A DNA stretch of 64,000 nucleotides from Owenia fusiformis (GCA_903813345.2 CAIIXF020000005.1:20277375-20341374), one strand, 5' to 3'. Counted from the stretch's first letter, positions 51,063-63,243 are shown. Notes: a model not told the origin generated them from the sequence alone. Program-made: numbers and translations.

Positions 51063-53344
51063 CCAAGAGAGTTGAAGTCATTTAATTAGAGCCTTTCAAG
51101 AATCAATTTACATCGTCATCTTCTTATTTCTAACTATCCCTCGTTTAGATGACTATATGCATCAGAGCTCTGACTAATATCGCGAATATCCAGATCTTAC
51201 TCAGAGTCGCTATATCAGATTCAGAAAGACATTTACCCACCATCTATATAAATATAGTTACTCTCATAAAAATCGTTACCATCTAATTATCATGAAGCAG
51301 GTAATCAAATATTATAGGGACACAAAGATCAAAAAGAGATAGAAATGAGAACCATATGACAAAACTTTTTGTTTCAATTTTCATAAAGTATATTGTTTAT
51401 TGTGTTCTTATATTTCCAAATGTCGACTAATGGCTCCATTGTTATGGTAAGGTTTGATGAATTAAACATGACGTCAGAATGCATTAGAAACGTTCAAAAG
51501 ATCAAAATTGATGATTTCTCATTCGACTACGTTACGTCCCAACCAGCATTGTGATCGTCAGACCGAGATGTGCAACTTGAAAAAAAAGTACATACTCTCC
51601 TACCTACTTTAATTGTTTATGTCTAAATATAAGTGGGAACGTCTCTCGGTTATTCCCCGGTATTACTTTGGTTCATTTAACATTCTTTGACGTTTATGCT
51701 ATTTTGACATTTTGCGTGAATATATCCTAGTTTGTTTTTCTGTTCATACAACAATATCAGATGCACATTAACATTAAGCAACTTCATGTATAATGTATTG
51801 TATAATTGATCGTTTGAATTATCAATGCAGTTTATCATGCACTTGAATATATACTTACGTTCCCCTTCATAGGTTTGGCAACATGAGGTTTTCATTGAAT
51901 ATATACTCACATTAATATACACTCCCCTTCATAAGTTTGGCAACAGGGAGTTTTCATTGAATATCAAACAAGCATATCATATCAAAGCCTGTCAATGTTT
52001 GAATCTTTATTGTGTTCCATAATTACAATATTTCCGAAATTATAGCAAAACTAAATGTAAATATAATTGTTTATCAAAATGCTTTATATACCTATTCCAT
52101 AGTGATCATGGTATAAAATGCGCTGTGTTGTGTTGTATTATGTTGTATTGTTTTGTATTGTATTGTATGTCTCTTCGTTCATACTCTAATGGAATAAATA
52201 TTTAAATATACAATGTAAATATTTTTTCATAAACACAAATGATAACATTTTTACAAAATCCGAGCCCGTGACACCTTGTAGGTGACCCTGTCTAAAATAA
52301 AATTACCATCGAAATTCTTTAATGTATTAAATTCAAATTAATATATCTCCTGAAAATATCCATGATATGTTATCGTATTAGTGCAGGTAGGTATTTACGA
52401 TATGATTTCAAAGATACAAAGATAGATTTTTCATAGATACATAAATACTAGTAGATAGATTAATGTCTTATCCATGTATAAAAATTCATAGAAATATGAA
52501 GATCAATTTCTATGAACAAGCAGTCGAAAAAGTAGTTGCAATAAACAAAGTGAACCGAGTTACTCTCTAGCATTCAGGGATTCATAGAATTAAAGTAACA
52601 TTCAGTGAATAACAATTCACTACTCCTTCTCAAAATCTAAATCAAGATCATTGGCTGACATATAATTCCATTACTGTCAGTGTGCATTTTAGGGAAATGT
52701 TAAGCACTAGCGGTCGTAATAAGGCTTAACCGCATAAACTGTCTTTGATTACAATAAAGACGGATCTCATGATAATAATTATTTTCGAAGAACCGTCACA
52801 TTCCCTCCTCGGTTAAAGTAATGTTTGTCTTCGACTTCTCCGTATCTGGTGAGACTGCATCTTCTTGGAAATGCATATAGGATACATATTATTACAACCT
52901 CAATAATGAAGAGTTACTCTCAATGTATGTCCAAAAGGTATAAGATAAAAATAGACGCGGAGAAATCTTAATCACTTACCTGTTACCTGAGTATCACTCA
53001 TGGAACTGCTTTTATAGCTCAACCCTAGGCCCTAGATGTTAATATTAATCATATATAATATAAATTGTGATTACCTCTGAGATGAACAAGTCGTTTTCAA
53101 ATATATTTTGACGTGTATGAATCAACTTTCTATTAAAGTCTATTAAAGTACTTCATGTCGAATTTATTAGTGAAGAATAAATTGCATAAACTACTGGAAA
53201 AGTGGGACTGACAATAGTACTGAAAATCATTGAATCAGCTCATTATTTTTCAAACAATTATGTTTCGGAGTATTCCGAATTTGGTGAAAAATCAAGTGAC
53301 CAAGTTACGGCAAATAAGAACGTCTCTCCCTGGCCTACTTCACT
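51063..53344. other. Intergenic stretch, nothing coding
   Basis: A two-copy 62-bp duplication lies at 51846-51964 and a TTGTATTGTA-type simple repeat near 52128-52170. No gene recognised. Confidence 0.45.
51846..51964. repeat. Two-copy tandem duplication, about 62 bp
   Basis: TCCCCTTCATAGGTTTGGCA, ending TTTTCATTGAATAT, is repeated at 51861 and 51923 with few differences. Confidence 0.85.
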
Positions 53345-55732
53345 GTAGTGCAGTCAGTTAGCACTTTAATTGCACTTGCTATATATACGTCACCATTTTT
53401 GGACCAAAGTATCATTAATACATATATTTTTGATATCTACCGAAGTGGTGTTAAAAAGTAGCCCCAGTGGATAATAACAGGGCTCGAAAATTTTGCATGT
53501 TTCCATTGAGTTCAATGTTAATTTATCAATCTTCAAAAGACCCCCTGCAGAGGAGTTCAAGAACAATTAAGTCAATCTTCCTTGTATGTAACCGTGACTT
53601 AAATGTCTTCAAAATAAGAAGGGTTACAAGCTGGATTTTGTCTAGTTCCAAAGATATTGGTGTTTGAATTTTGGAAAATTCCCATTGACTGCCATTATAA
53701 ACTGCTCTCAATATGGCCTTATTAAAGTGTCATTTTTTCCAAAATTCCACTATGGAATTTTTTGATATTGCAGATTTCTATAGCCAATATATTGAATTTT
53801 AAAAAACCAAACAGGCACATTTCTAAAAATTCATTATTTTTTATATATCTAACCATTGAGTTGCTCGCGAAAACTACCATTGGCTGCCATTATAAAAGCT
53901 ATCAACATGGCTTTGCTAATAAAGTGCCATTTTCTCCAAAAATTCACTATGGAATTTTCTGATATTGCAGAATTCTATACCCAACATAATGACTTTCCAA
54001 AATCACATTTTTAAAAATTTCTTATTTTTGATATATCTAGTTATTAGTTGCTCACGAAAACTCCATTGAGTCCCATGTTAATTTATCAATATTCAAAAGA
54101 CCCCCTGCAGAACAGTTCAAGAGCAATAAAGTCAACCTTCCTGGTATGTAACCATAACTTAAATGTCTTCAAAATAAGAAGGGTTACAAGTTGGATTTTA
54201 TCTAGTTCAAAAGATATTGGTGTTTGAATTTTGGAAAATTCCCATTGACCGCCATTATAAACTTTTATCAATATGGCTTTACTAAAGTGCCATTTTCTCC
54301 AAAAGTTCACTATAGAATTTTCTGATAATGCAGATTTCTATAGCCAATATATTGACTTTTAAAAAACCAAACAGGCACAATTCTAAAACTTTCTTATTTT
54401 TAACATATTTAGCCCTTAAGTTGACCGAAAATCCCCATTGGCTGCCATTATAAACTGCTATGAACATGGATTTACGAATAAAGTGTACTTTTCTCCAAAA
54501 GTCCAATATGAAATTTTCTGATTTATAGAAATAGGAAATCTGCAATATCAGAGAAATTCATATTGGACTTTTTGGGGAAAGGGCACTGTAGTCAAAGCAT
54601 ATTGATATCAGTTTATAATGGCAGTCAATGAGGATTTTTGTATGTGACTTATGGCTAAATATATTAAGAACAAGAAATTTTTAGGAATGTGCCTGTTTGG
54701 TTTTTACAAGTAAATATATCAACTATAGAAATCTGCAATATCAAAAAAATTCCATAGTGGACTTTTAGAAAAAATGGCACTTTATTAGTAAAGCCATGTT
54801 GACTGCGGTTTATAATGGCAGCCAATGGGAGTTTTCATGTGCAACTTAATGGCTAGATATATTAAAAATCAAAAATGTGCCAGTTTGAGTATTTAAAGTC
54901 AAAATATTGGCTATAGAAATCTGCAATGTCAGAATATTCCATGGTGAACTTTTGGAGAAAATGACACTTTGGTAAAGCCATATTAATAGTAGTTTACAAT
55001 GGCGGTCAATGGGGATTTCCCAAAATTCAATCGTCAATATCTTTTGAACTAGATAAAATCCAACTTGTAACCCTCGTTATTTTGAAGACATTTAAGTAAT
55101 GGTTACATACTAGCAAAATTGACTTTATTGCTCTTGAACTGTACTACAGGGGGTCTTTTGAAGATTTATCAATTAACATGGGACTCAATGGAGTTTTCGT
55201 GATCAACTTAATAACTAGATATATTAAAAATAAGAAATTTTTAGAAATGTGCCTGTTTGGTTTTTTGAAAGCCAATATATTGGCTGTAGAAATCTGCAAC
55301 ATCAGAAAATTCCATAGTGGACTTTTGGAGAAAATGACCCTTTAGTAAGGCCATATTGAGAGTAGTTTATAATGGCAGTCAATGGGAATTTTCCAAAATT
55401 CAAACACAAATATCTTTTGAACTAGACAAAATCTCGCTTGTAACCCTTCATATTTTGAAGACCATTGAGTCATGGTTACATACTAGGAAGATTGACTTTA
55501 TTGCTCTTGAACTGTTCTGCAGGGGGTCTTTTGAAGACTCATGAATTAACATTGGGCTCAATGGAAACATGCAAAATTCTCGAAACCTGTTATCATCCAC
55601 TGGGGCCACTTTTTGACACCACTTCGGTGGATTTCATAAATATATGTAATAATGATACTTTGGTCAAAAAATCGTGCTGTATATATAGCAAGTGCAATTC
55701 AAGGGTTTTATTGTCATAACTGACTGCACTAC
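53345..55732. mobile_element. 2.4-kb near-complete palindrome with GTAGTGCAGTCAGTTA ends
   Basis: The ends GTAGTGCAGTCAGTTA and its complement are followed by matching inner sequence (ATTGCACTTGCTATATATAC on both arms) and inverted homology along almost the whole length. The fold point is near 54540. Within the left arm a unit of about 561 bp is repeated (CCCCCTGCAG at 53541 and 54102). The right arm has a shorter spacing of about 376 bp. Small open frames in both arms are mirror copies of each other and not genes. No target duplication was read. Confidence 0.85.
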
Positions 55733-58256
55733 TGGGAAAGCTGTTGCTATCAATGAAATGAAACAATGTCCCCGTTGGTTTAATACCACACCCACCGTTG
55801 AACACGACGATAATTTGAAAATTCTCAAATCAAATACATACTTCATACTTACAAATAAAAACCAAGAAAGGAAAATGTGTGGAATACATATGCATATTCG
55901 AGTTGGCGTATACAAATGAAATACAACAAGTCAGGATAAATACAGTTACCGTCGCAATGACAATTTGACGGAAACAGAAAAATAAATCCGATCAGATTGC
56001 CAAGTAGAGATTCCTCTTCAATAGAAAAGCTTTTATCTAAACAAATAAAGCAAAGGGGTATTCAATATTCATAAAAACGACTGTCAAATGTTGTCTTGAC
56101 TTTCGATGTTGATATTAGCAGCATGTAATATCCTTCAGCTGGCAAACATTTTCTATTTACCTCCTCAATTTTCACATTGATTTTGTTGGAATTATGTCTT
56201 TTGTGTCTCAAGTTTGCATCTGATACCACACGGTATCACATTATTGAAATAATTTTACATGACAAGTAGCACATAGAGAGCGTCCATAAAATCTCTTTAC
56301 ACTTTACATCGACTTTGTATTGTAATTGTAAAGAGACTTTACTTAACTGGCAATAAAAAGGACAATAAATAGTATCATCCTTGCAATGCATATAAGCTGT
56401 TGATAAAAGATCTGATACCTGGTCATTGCTCCGTGGTTCGACTGCAACACTTTCCCCCTTTTAGAATTTGTGTTTATCCCAACTTGGAGTGCTTTAATCC
56501 GTGATGATCTGACGATGTGTTTCGAGTCAAGCCAGCGTCCAATACAATAATCAGTTCTGTTCGCAGTATTGAGTAGCCTATGCTACTGCTAATGGAATGT
56601 TCATTGTTTCTATCTGCAATATCGTTGAGTTAAAATAACCCCTTTTAATAAAAACTAACAATTCAATACCTCGTTGAAGTATTTATTTCACAATGTGCAT
56701 GTTAAATAAACATGACCAAAAGTGCATTTCAGATCGCCACTTGACTTTTAAAAGTAAATAAAATGAGCTACTGAAAACATCAAATGTCCATAAACTAACT
56801 TTTGTTCTTACGTCTATATCTAATATATCGTACGTTGCAAAAACCATGCATTTACGAAGCATACTCTAGTTGCTCGGTCCAATCTCAATGTTCTCTGAAG
56901 GCAGATGAATAATACATGTATCACTTGTGTGTTGTTGTTAATCGATCTAACTCTAGAATATACGAATGCAGTAATATTGAAGACTAACCAGCTGTGGATG
57001 TTGATGGCTTTTTCGCGTTTGAATTAGAATCAATTAAAATTCAATCGTTGTTCACAGCAAATAATCATAGGCGTCAAAAATCAACAATTGTGCATGGATT
57101 GGTTTGTACATTGGTTTTAGAGTGAGCTGTAATTTATAACAATAGCATGTTGACATGAAGACAATATAATTTATTCATTTCTGATGTTTCATCGATATAC
57201 ATTTGACATTTTAATTCACCCGAGACTTCTATCTCATGATAAGGGTCATGAGGAGGAGACCCGGAGGAAAGAGGAACGATGTGGTCTGGCAAAAGAGGTG
57301 GAGAAGCTAGGCTCTAAGTACAACCTATGGCAGACTGTTTTGTGGGCTCACCCCTGCACAGTATCCTTACTTTTTTTATAAATACATTTGACACTGGGAT
57401 CCTTATATCTATTTTTGACAAATAATTTCAATAAATAATAGTTAAAAGATAGAAATTGGGATTTTTTAGCAAATTTGAGTTAATGAAATATATTACCCAC
57501 TCCGTCTATCATTATAACGTCAAGAATGAAGAGGTGAAACAACTGGGTGTAGACGATTACCGAAGTTTGGTGGCAGAATCGAGTCCCAATTCTCTCTCTA
57601 GTTGATCCTCATAATTTGCTTGTTTTCCATTGACAGTATATGATACCTTATATCACTTGTCAAAATTCACTTATGACGCTCAGACAATGAATCATGGAAG
57701 ACGAAACCAGAAAATTGGTCTCAAGAGAAGGTCTGGAAAAATTACAAATTGAGATTAAACCATTTCTAACAATTATTAGAACAACAGAACCAATTAGAGG
57801 GGCTCAGAAGGTTGATGACGATGTTCTCATGTGGCGATATCGTCTCTAATGAACACGATTTCTCGACATAAGCGAATCATGTTGTCTGCCATTTGAAAAA
57901 CATCGGACCAGATGGCCAGATCTTTATTTAATTTTTCAATACAATTGTAACAGTGCCTGTTGAAGTAACATGGTATTTTTCTATTATGTTGAGTTCAAAT
58001 GGGCTGAAGATAGTAGCTAGTTAGGACACCTAAAAGGTAAAGTTAATTCAAAATTATGAATGTCAAAACACAGGGTGACCGAAAAATGAGATAATTGAAA
58101 TAGGCAATATCTCTAAAATAGACAGTGACATCACTGAATTTTGCAAAAGTACAGTTTTATGGAAAGTGCTCCAAGATTAACTTACACCTCCAACCCTTGC
58201 TACGACAAGTTTGACAACATTTGCCAGTGATTGCCTATTTTAGGTCAGCAGTTGGC
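55733..58256. other. Intergenic stretch, no gene recognised
   Basis: A small hairpin TCTCTTTACA/TGTAAAGAGA lies at 56292-56336. A GC-richer patch at 57225-57365 has an open plus-strand frame containing GHEEETRRKEERCGLAKEVE, without recognisable family or splice sites. Confidence 0.4.
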
Positions 58257-58274
58257 TACCCTTATTCAAATTTA

Positions 58275-58480
58275 CTGGCTGTCACAGCCCGCTGTCACAG
58301 CGCTCTCACAGCCCGCTGTCACAGCGCTCTCACAGCCCGCTCTCACAGCGCTCTCACAGCCCGCTGTCACAGCGCTCTTACAGCCCGCTGTCACAGCGCT
58401 GCGACAGCGCTCTCACATCGCTGTGACAGCCCATCGGAATGTACCATGCAAATGAGGCTGCGACAGCGCTCTCACAGCAT
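58275..58480 (+). repeat. GTCACAGC/GCTCTCACAGC minisatellite
   Basis: About ten units alternate CACAGCCCGCTGT and CACAGCGCTCT. Overlapping open frames here only reflect the repeat. Confidence 0.9.
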
Positions 58481-58589
58481 TGCCATATATGGCATTGATT
58501 ATGCATCCTTCCTACACATAAACTTTAGTTACCTATAGCAACAAGACAAGAAGATAAGGGATATCAGAAAACATTTAGCTACCAAGACC

Positions 58590-59960
58590 TTCAACAAGTG
58601 TTGTTGAAAATTATGTTAATTTTGAACCAAAATTTGTTAAGTGTGAAAATATCATGAAATCATGGCATGGCAGAATTTAACTGTTATGGGAAAAACTATT
58701 ATTGTTAAATCACTTTTGCTATCTCAATTTTCGTATTTATTGCAATCATTTATTTTGCCAGATAAATTGCTAAATAGAATAAATACCATGATGTTCAAGT
58801 TTATATGGGCAAAAGGAAAATTTAAAGAAGAGGACCTTAAAAAGGTGCCCGATAAAGTAAAAAGGGATATTTTAGTACAAGATTATGATTGTGGTGGTTT
58901 GAAGATGATTAACTGTAAAGACTTACAAATTGCATATATGTTTCAATGGATCAAAAGATTAACAGAGAATGGTAATGGCCACTGGAGAGCTATCCCAGAG
59001 TATATGTACGGAAAATTAGGTAAAAAGTTTAGTGTTTTCAACAGCAATATAAGTGTTGACCAGTTGAAAGGCATTGATCATTTAAGTATTTTCTATAAAA
59101 AATTATTATGTACATGGCTTAACAAAAGTAATTATGCAGATGAATCTATAATATGGAACAACAGAAATATTGTATTGAGCAGACATCCCTTGTACTTTCA
59201 CAAGTGGATAGAAAAAGGGTTAATCTATATATCAGATGTCATTGTAAATGAACATTTAAAACCATATGAGGTTATTGCTGAATTAATAGGAAAAAATGCT
59301 GAAACTGTAATGCAATATAACATTTTAAGAGCTTGTTTAAATCAAGAGAGAATTCATATGTATTGTAATATAAAGCCCAGCAAAACACTGGTATTTCGAG
59401 GGATAGAAATTCAAAACTTGACATCACAGAAAACCAGGAATAAGCTTGTCAAAGAAAGGCAGTGTGATGTACAATTTAAGGGTTTAAGTATTGGTTCAGA
59501 TATTTGGAATCAGCTTTTTAAATGCACGTCAGACACTGGTCTTTTAAGTATCCAATGGAAAATCTTCCATTGTATATATCCACATGGCGGTTTATTAAAA
59601 AAATATAACATAGAACAATCTGATTTATGTAAACTATGTAATGAAATTGATAATATTGAACATTTTTTTATACATTGTAATGCTATAAAAAATATTTGGA
59701 AAGATGTAGATTTGAATGAAAATGAGAAAATAGGAATAGGAATTTTAGATAAAAAATTACTATATAAGACACTTGTAATAAAGAAAACTATACATGACTT
59801 TAAGTTTTCAAATGAAAGAAAAAATATATCTGTAATGTTTGAATATGAAAAATATGTAAGAAACATTGATGATTGAGAAAATGTGTTTAAACATATTTTT
59901 TATGAAATATTGTATTTTGAAATGTTGAGTTGTATGTGAATAAATTTTAATTTAAAAAAA
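58590..59960 (+). mobile_element. 5'-truncated Tx1/L1-like LINE with 13-bp target duplication
   Basis: The sequence from TTCAACAAGTG to the tail TTTAATTTAAAAAAA is flanked on both sides by AGCTACCAAGACC (58577-58589 and 59961-59973), a perfect 13-bp target-site duplication. A short A-rich tail ends the element. Such features mark target-primed reverse transcription. It carries the C-terminal part of ORF2 only. Identical duplications suggest a fairly recent insertion. Confidence 0.93.
58591..59876 (+). CDS. LINE ORF2 C-terminal fragment (post-reverse-transcriptase region)
   Basis: A 404-codon open frame from 58662 to 59876 begins MAWQNLTVMGKTIIVKSLLL, continues FSYLLQSFILPDKLLNRI and FKFIWAKG, then DYDCGGLKMINCKDLQIAYM. 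This is the conserved block that follows the reverse-transcriptase domain in L1/Tx1-type ORF2. Near the end CKLCNEIDNIEHFFIHC gives the cysteine/histidine (C-x2-C..H-x4-C) motif of these proteins. Upstream, in another frame, 58591-58661 reads VENYVNFEPKFVKCENIMKS, which belongs just before MAWQ; one frameshift near 58661 therefore separates the pieces. Catalytic palm and endonuclease parts are absent through 5' truncation, so the fragment cannot act alone. The rest of the frame is intact, again pointing to a young copy. Confidence 0.9.
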
Positions 59961-60499
59961 AGCTACCAAGACCCTGCATTTCCATCTAACTGATGGCAAT
60001 ATATTTGCACCCTAGATCAAGTTTGCATTTAATTAGAAACTTACTTTATGGATTCAAGCCAGCTTATATATCTATGCACTCCTTATTTGGTTTTTGCCTT
60101 GAATTCCATTGTTCAGTTTGAAAGATGTGTAATAGCTGTTATTGTACATGTACATGCAAATTGCCCCAATTGTATCAATTTTATCATTTATGATGCACTA
60201 TAATGTCTATATGTGCTAATGCATTGATATTTCAGACCTTTAGTTTAACCATGCAGTATGTACTAACTTGCACAAAATTCATTTCATTTGATCCTTTTTC
60301 TTAGATCACTAGAACATTCCAAAGGTATCTATAAATAATCAGTAGTACATGTACAATACCTTACATATGCTTTGTAAATTAATAATGATATGATGGCCAT
60401 TTCAGCATAACTCCTTTGTTCTTTCCTCCTACAAAATTCCTGCTCTAACTGATTTTTAGTTTGAATTTTTTAACCCACAATGCATTGGTACTTCCTGCT

Positions 60500-60660
60500 G
60501 TGAGAGGGCTGTGAGAGTGCTGTGAGAGCGCTGCCACAAACTGTGGCTAAGAGAGCATGTTGCTGTAATTGATCCAGCCACTAATTACTGTCACATCCGT
60601 CTCGCAGCGATGGATGGAAATAGAATGCTGTGACAGCGCTCTCACAGCGTTCTCGCAGCG
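60500..60660. repeat. CTGTGAGAGNGCTGTGAGAG minisatellite, opposite-strand partner
   Basis: GGGCTGTGAGAGTGCTGTGA and CTGTGACAGCGCTCTCACAG mirror the array at 58275-58480. They belong to the other arm of the split element. Confidence 0.8.
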
Positions 60661-60786
60661 TATGGATGTGAGAGGATTGTTGCTGAAATTGATCCAGCCA
60701 TCATTTTAAGCCTATATGCTGTCACAGCGCTGTCGCAGCAATTATTTTCCATAAGGGTAAGGATCGTTTTTAACTTACAACATGAT

Positions 60787-60872
60787 CATCAGCCGCAGGC
60801 CAGATCCATGCAGCCAAGACTTGAATCCACCTGATTTCTTTTTCAGAGACTATCTGAAAAACAATGTATACC
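60787..60872 (+). pseudogene. Mariner-like (DDE) transposase fragment
   Basis: Plus-strand frame reads RRPDPCSQDLNPPDFFFRDY and LKNNVY. This is close to the conserved catalytic-core motif of mariner-type transposases, W-PP-SPDLNP-DFFLWGYLK-VY (family knowledge). The fragment is about 28 residues long and is followed at once by an in-frame stop. It lies only about 30 bp outside the right end of the split element at 60759. No inverted ends belonging to a full mariner were found. Confidence 0.7.
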
Positions 60873-61657
60873 AATTTTGATCGATGGATATGTCGAAATT
60901 GTTGCACCTTGTGTTAATTGAATTAGATATAATATAAATTGTATAAAATCCTATGTTGTTTAGAAACTTGGAGAAGATATTTGGAAAATTAAAAAAGGCG
61001 GCCATTTGAATGTCTTTACTTGAAATATCAGCACTTTCTGGAGTTATCATTGACTTCTTACCACTTTTACTAAGAGAAGACAATGTAATGATACTTTCCT
61101 TAAAAACAAGGAAATGTATACACATGCCTTTAACAGGATCTTAAGAGGTTCTGGACAAATCATTTGATTCTAGACTTGTCATATTTTTTTTTCAACGAAA
61201 TCACATCCAAGGGTTGACTTTTTATTAGCTATTTAGAGAGTGAGTCCTGCCTAGTATTAATTTCAATAAAAAAGTTAAAATAGAACCCTATTTGAGAGTC
61301 AATCTAATATTTACATTACATTGATAAATTAAGGCAAATCCTGAAATATTTTTAAAGTGCACTTTTTATGAAATATTATCCAGCAAGTATTTAGATGAAA
61401 CGGTCTTATTTAAATACAAATCATAACATGATGATATTTTTCATGAAACATTGTTCAATGAAATTCAATTGAAGGGTCAAGATAAAACGAGCTAATTTAG
61501 GTGAAATCCCTTACATGATGATGTGTTTTCATAACTTCTTTCATAAAATTCCATCAAGGGGTGAAGATAAAATGATCGAATTTAAGTGATTTAAGGATCA
61601 CGAGAATATGTTTTCTTTGATATTTTCTATGAAATCCCATCCAATGGTCAAGGTAAA
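60873..61657. other. Intergenic stretch, nothing recognised
   Basis: AT-rich. The minus-strand open frame at 60850-61125 has no recognisable family and partly overlaps the transposase fragment on the other strand. Confidence 0.45.
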
Positions 61658-61980
61658 ATTTTGATTTTGATTTGGTATTAGGTCACGTGTTCGAAAGATC
61701 CATATAAGGCCCATAGAACCATATAGGAACGTCATTTTGAATGTCACGTGATAGATCCATATAAGGCTTTAAGAACCATGTCGGGAAAGATGAGGGGAAG
61801 CCCCTGACACCTGTTTCACGATTTTGATTTTGATTTGATATTAGGTCACGTGTTCGAAAGATCCATATAAGGCCCATAGAACCATATAGGAACGTCATTT
61901 TGAATGTCACGTGATAGATCCATATAAGGCTTTAAGAACCATGTCGGGAAAGATGAGGGGAAGCCCCTGACACCTGTCAT
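61658..61980 (+). repeat. Two-copy tandem duplication, 163-bp unit with CACGTG sites
   Basis: ATTTTGATTTTGATTTG starts at 61658 and 61821, and the two units are almost identical to GAGGGGAAGCCCCTGACACC. Each contains two CACGTG E-boxes 61 bp apart (61684, 61745, 61847, 61908) and AGATCCATATAAGGC twice. Confidence 0.95.
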
Positions 61981-61989
61981 TTCGGTTTT

Positions 61990-62372
61990 TATGCACTTCA
62001 TTATTGTACCGAAGTTTGCCGATTCGATTCGTCGTATTTCGGAATCCTGGTGACAATTTTATACTCCATTGGAGTATTTTTGACCTACTTCTTATGACGG
62101 AAATTCCCGAACCTTGTTCGGATTAATCCGGATTTTCTGACCTACTTTATCTACCGAGATTTCACGAGTTAACATTCGTCTCATTCCGGAATCCTGGTGA
62201 CAATTTTATACTCCATTGGAGTATTTTTGATCTACTTTTTCTGGATTTTGCCCTACTTATTATATCTTGACAACAAGCAAATCAAAAAGTTCGACATGAA
62301 CGGGTCTCGATCAACTAACCTAGACAATGGAAGCCAGGCACGCTAACCATGAGGCCAACGAGCTACCGATAT
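61990..62372 (-). mobile_element. tRNA-derived SINE-like element (head on minus strand)
   Basis: On the minus strand from about 62364 the sequence has an A-box-like TGGCCTCATGG (62357-62347) and, 44 bases on, a B-box-like TGATCGAGACC (62313-62303). Each matches about 9 of 11 consensus positions. The bases that would close a tRNA acceptor stem do not pair, so it is not a tRNA gene. The body continues with two copies of AGTATAAAATTGTCACCAGG (62188-62240 and 62041-62092 on the plus strand). The end of the element is not defined. Confidence 0.55.
62040..62240. repeat. Direct repeat, 50-bp unit twice, 147 bp apart
   Basis: GGAATCCTGGTGACAATTTT, ATACTCCATTGGAGTATTTT and TGACCTACTT occur at 62041 and 62188. 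CTCCATTGGAG is a small palindrome. Confidence 0.9.
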
Positions 62373-62484
62373 GAGAGAACAAAAGTATTATATATTTATA
62401 CCGAGCGTCAATTCAAAATGATCCTCACTTTTGTCTCCACTTAAATACGACTCGTCAGTTGTATCAAGAATAGTAGAACGCCTA

Positions 62485-62545
62485 TGGCGCTAGTGAATAA
62501 CCAAGTCCCAGGTGAGTGGTTCGTATCCCTCCGTGATATACTATT
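62485..62545 (+). other. Second tRNA-like (SINE head) sequence
   Basis: TGGCGCTAGTG (A-box-like) at 62485 and GGTTCGTATCC (10 of 11 of the B-box consensus) at 62518, 33 bases apart, on the plus strand. The element limits and any cloverleaf are not visible. Possibly a SINE head facing away from the one at 62357. Confidence 0.4.
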
Positions 62546-63243
62546 TTTGTTTTATTAAATACGACAGAAAGGAGCAAGGTGTAGGTTGAAAACAAGACGT
62601 TAGTTTCAAAACAGTTTGGAAACATTAATCTCTGATAATTTAAGGTTTTCCACTCCTGAAGGGCCTCTAGATCTATGAAATTCATTAATCAAGACAGTGT
62701 AAAATTTTTAGATATATGTAATACGTTTTCATACTTTAGCCTGTGGAATCAACTAAATATTACATTTTGGATTTCATTGATATCCTGTCATAGTCCTAAT
62801 TTTTTTCTGGAACATTATTTTTTCAACACTGATACAAATTTCCCTGACATTTCCCTGACATATCTACCGTTTCAAAATTCCCAGTCATCTTTGGCCCTTT
62901 TGACCTAATTTTAAAATTACCTGACATTTCCAGCACTTGGAAAATCAAGTCAATTTCCCTGACATTTCCAGGTGTGTACGAACCCTGGAAATATCCCAAT
63001 GGCTCGCCCTATGAATCGCTAGCACAGATTGGATTGATTTTTTACATTTTCTGGATTTTTAGGGCAACATTTGGCTTAACATCTTTTTTTATACATTTTT
63101 TCTTAAAATGTATGGATAAACAATAAAATTTCAAATTTCAGCATTAAGCAGTGCAAATTCAGTTCAAAGCTTCTATAAAGGGAGTCCAACTTATAGATTT
63201 TGAAAATCCGACTTGTTTAAAGAAGAATATCAGCAGCTTAAAT
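62546..63243. other. Intergenic stretch with a small CCCTGACATTTCC repeat
   Basis: TTTCCCTGACAT occurs four times between 62840 and 62970. Nothing coding was seen. Confidence 0.45.

Larger units (their letters stand above)
58257..60759. mobile_element. Short-TIR element with CACAGCGCT repeats, split by a LINE
   Basis: TACCCTTAT at 58257-58265 and ATAAGGGTA at 60751-60759 are inverted ends with further matching (AAAT..CTG..CACAGC). Near both ends are CACAGCGCT/CTCACAGC minisatellite units (58281-58475 and 60500-60660). The terminal TA on each side could be a mariner-type duplication. A 1.37-kb LINE plus its 13-bp duplication interrupts it, so the original element was about 1.1 kb. Confidence 0.7.

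Noticed and set aside
53467-55544. Series of 60-90-codon frames on both strands
   Set aside because: They mirror each other across the 2.4-kb palindrome and share no coding signature.
57184-57381. Charged plus-strand frame (EEETRRKEERCGLAKEVEKL)
   Set aside because: GC-richer and coiled-coil-like, but without clean splice borders, neighbours or a family. It could be a processed fragment; too weak to call.
59510-59866. 118-codon minus-strand frame
   Set aside because: Antisense shadow of the LINE ORF2 fragment.
62303-62364. tRNA gene on the minus strand
   Set aside because: A- and B-box matches are present, but the acceptor stem does not pair, so a SINE head or tRNA relic is more likely.
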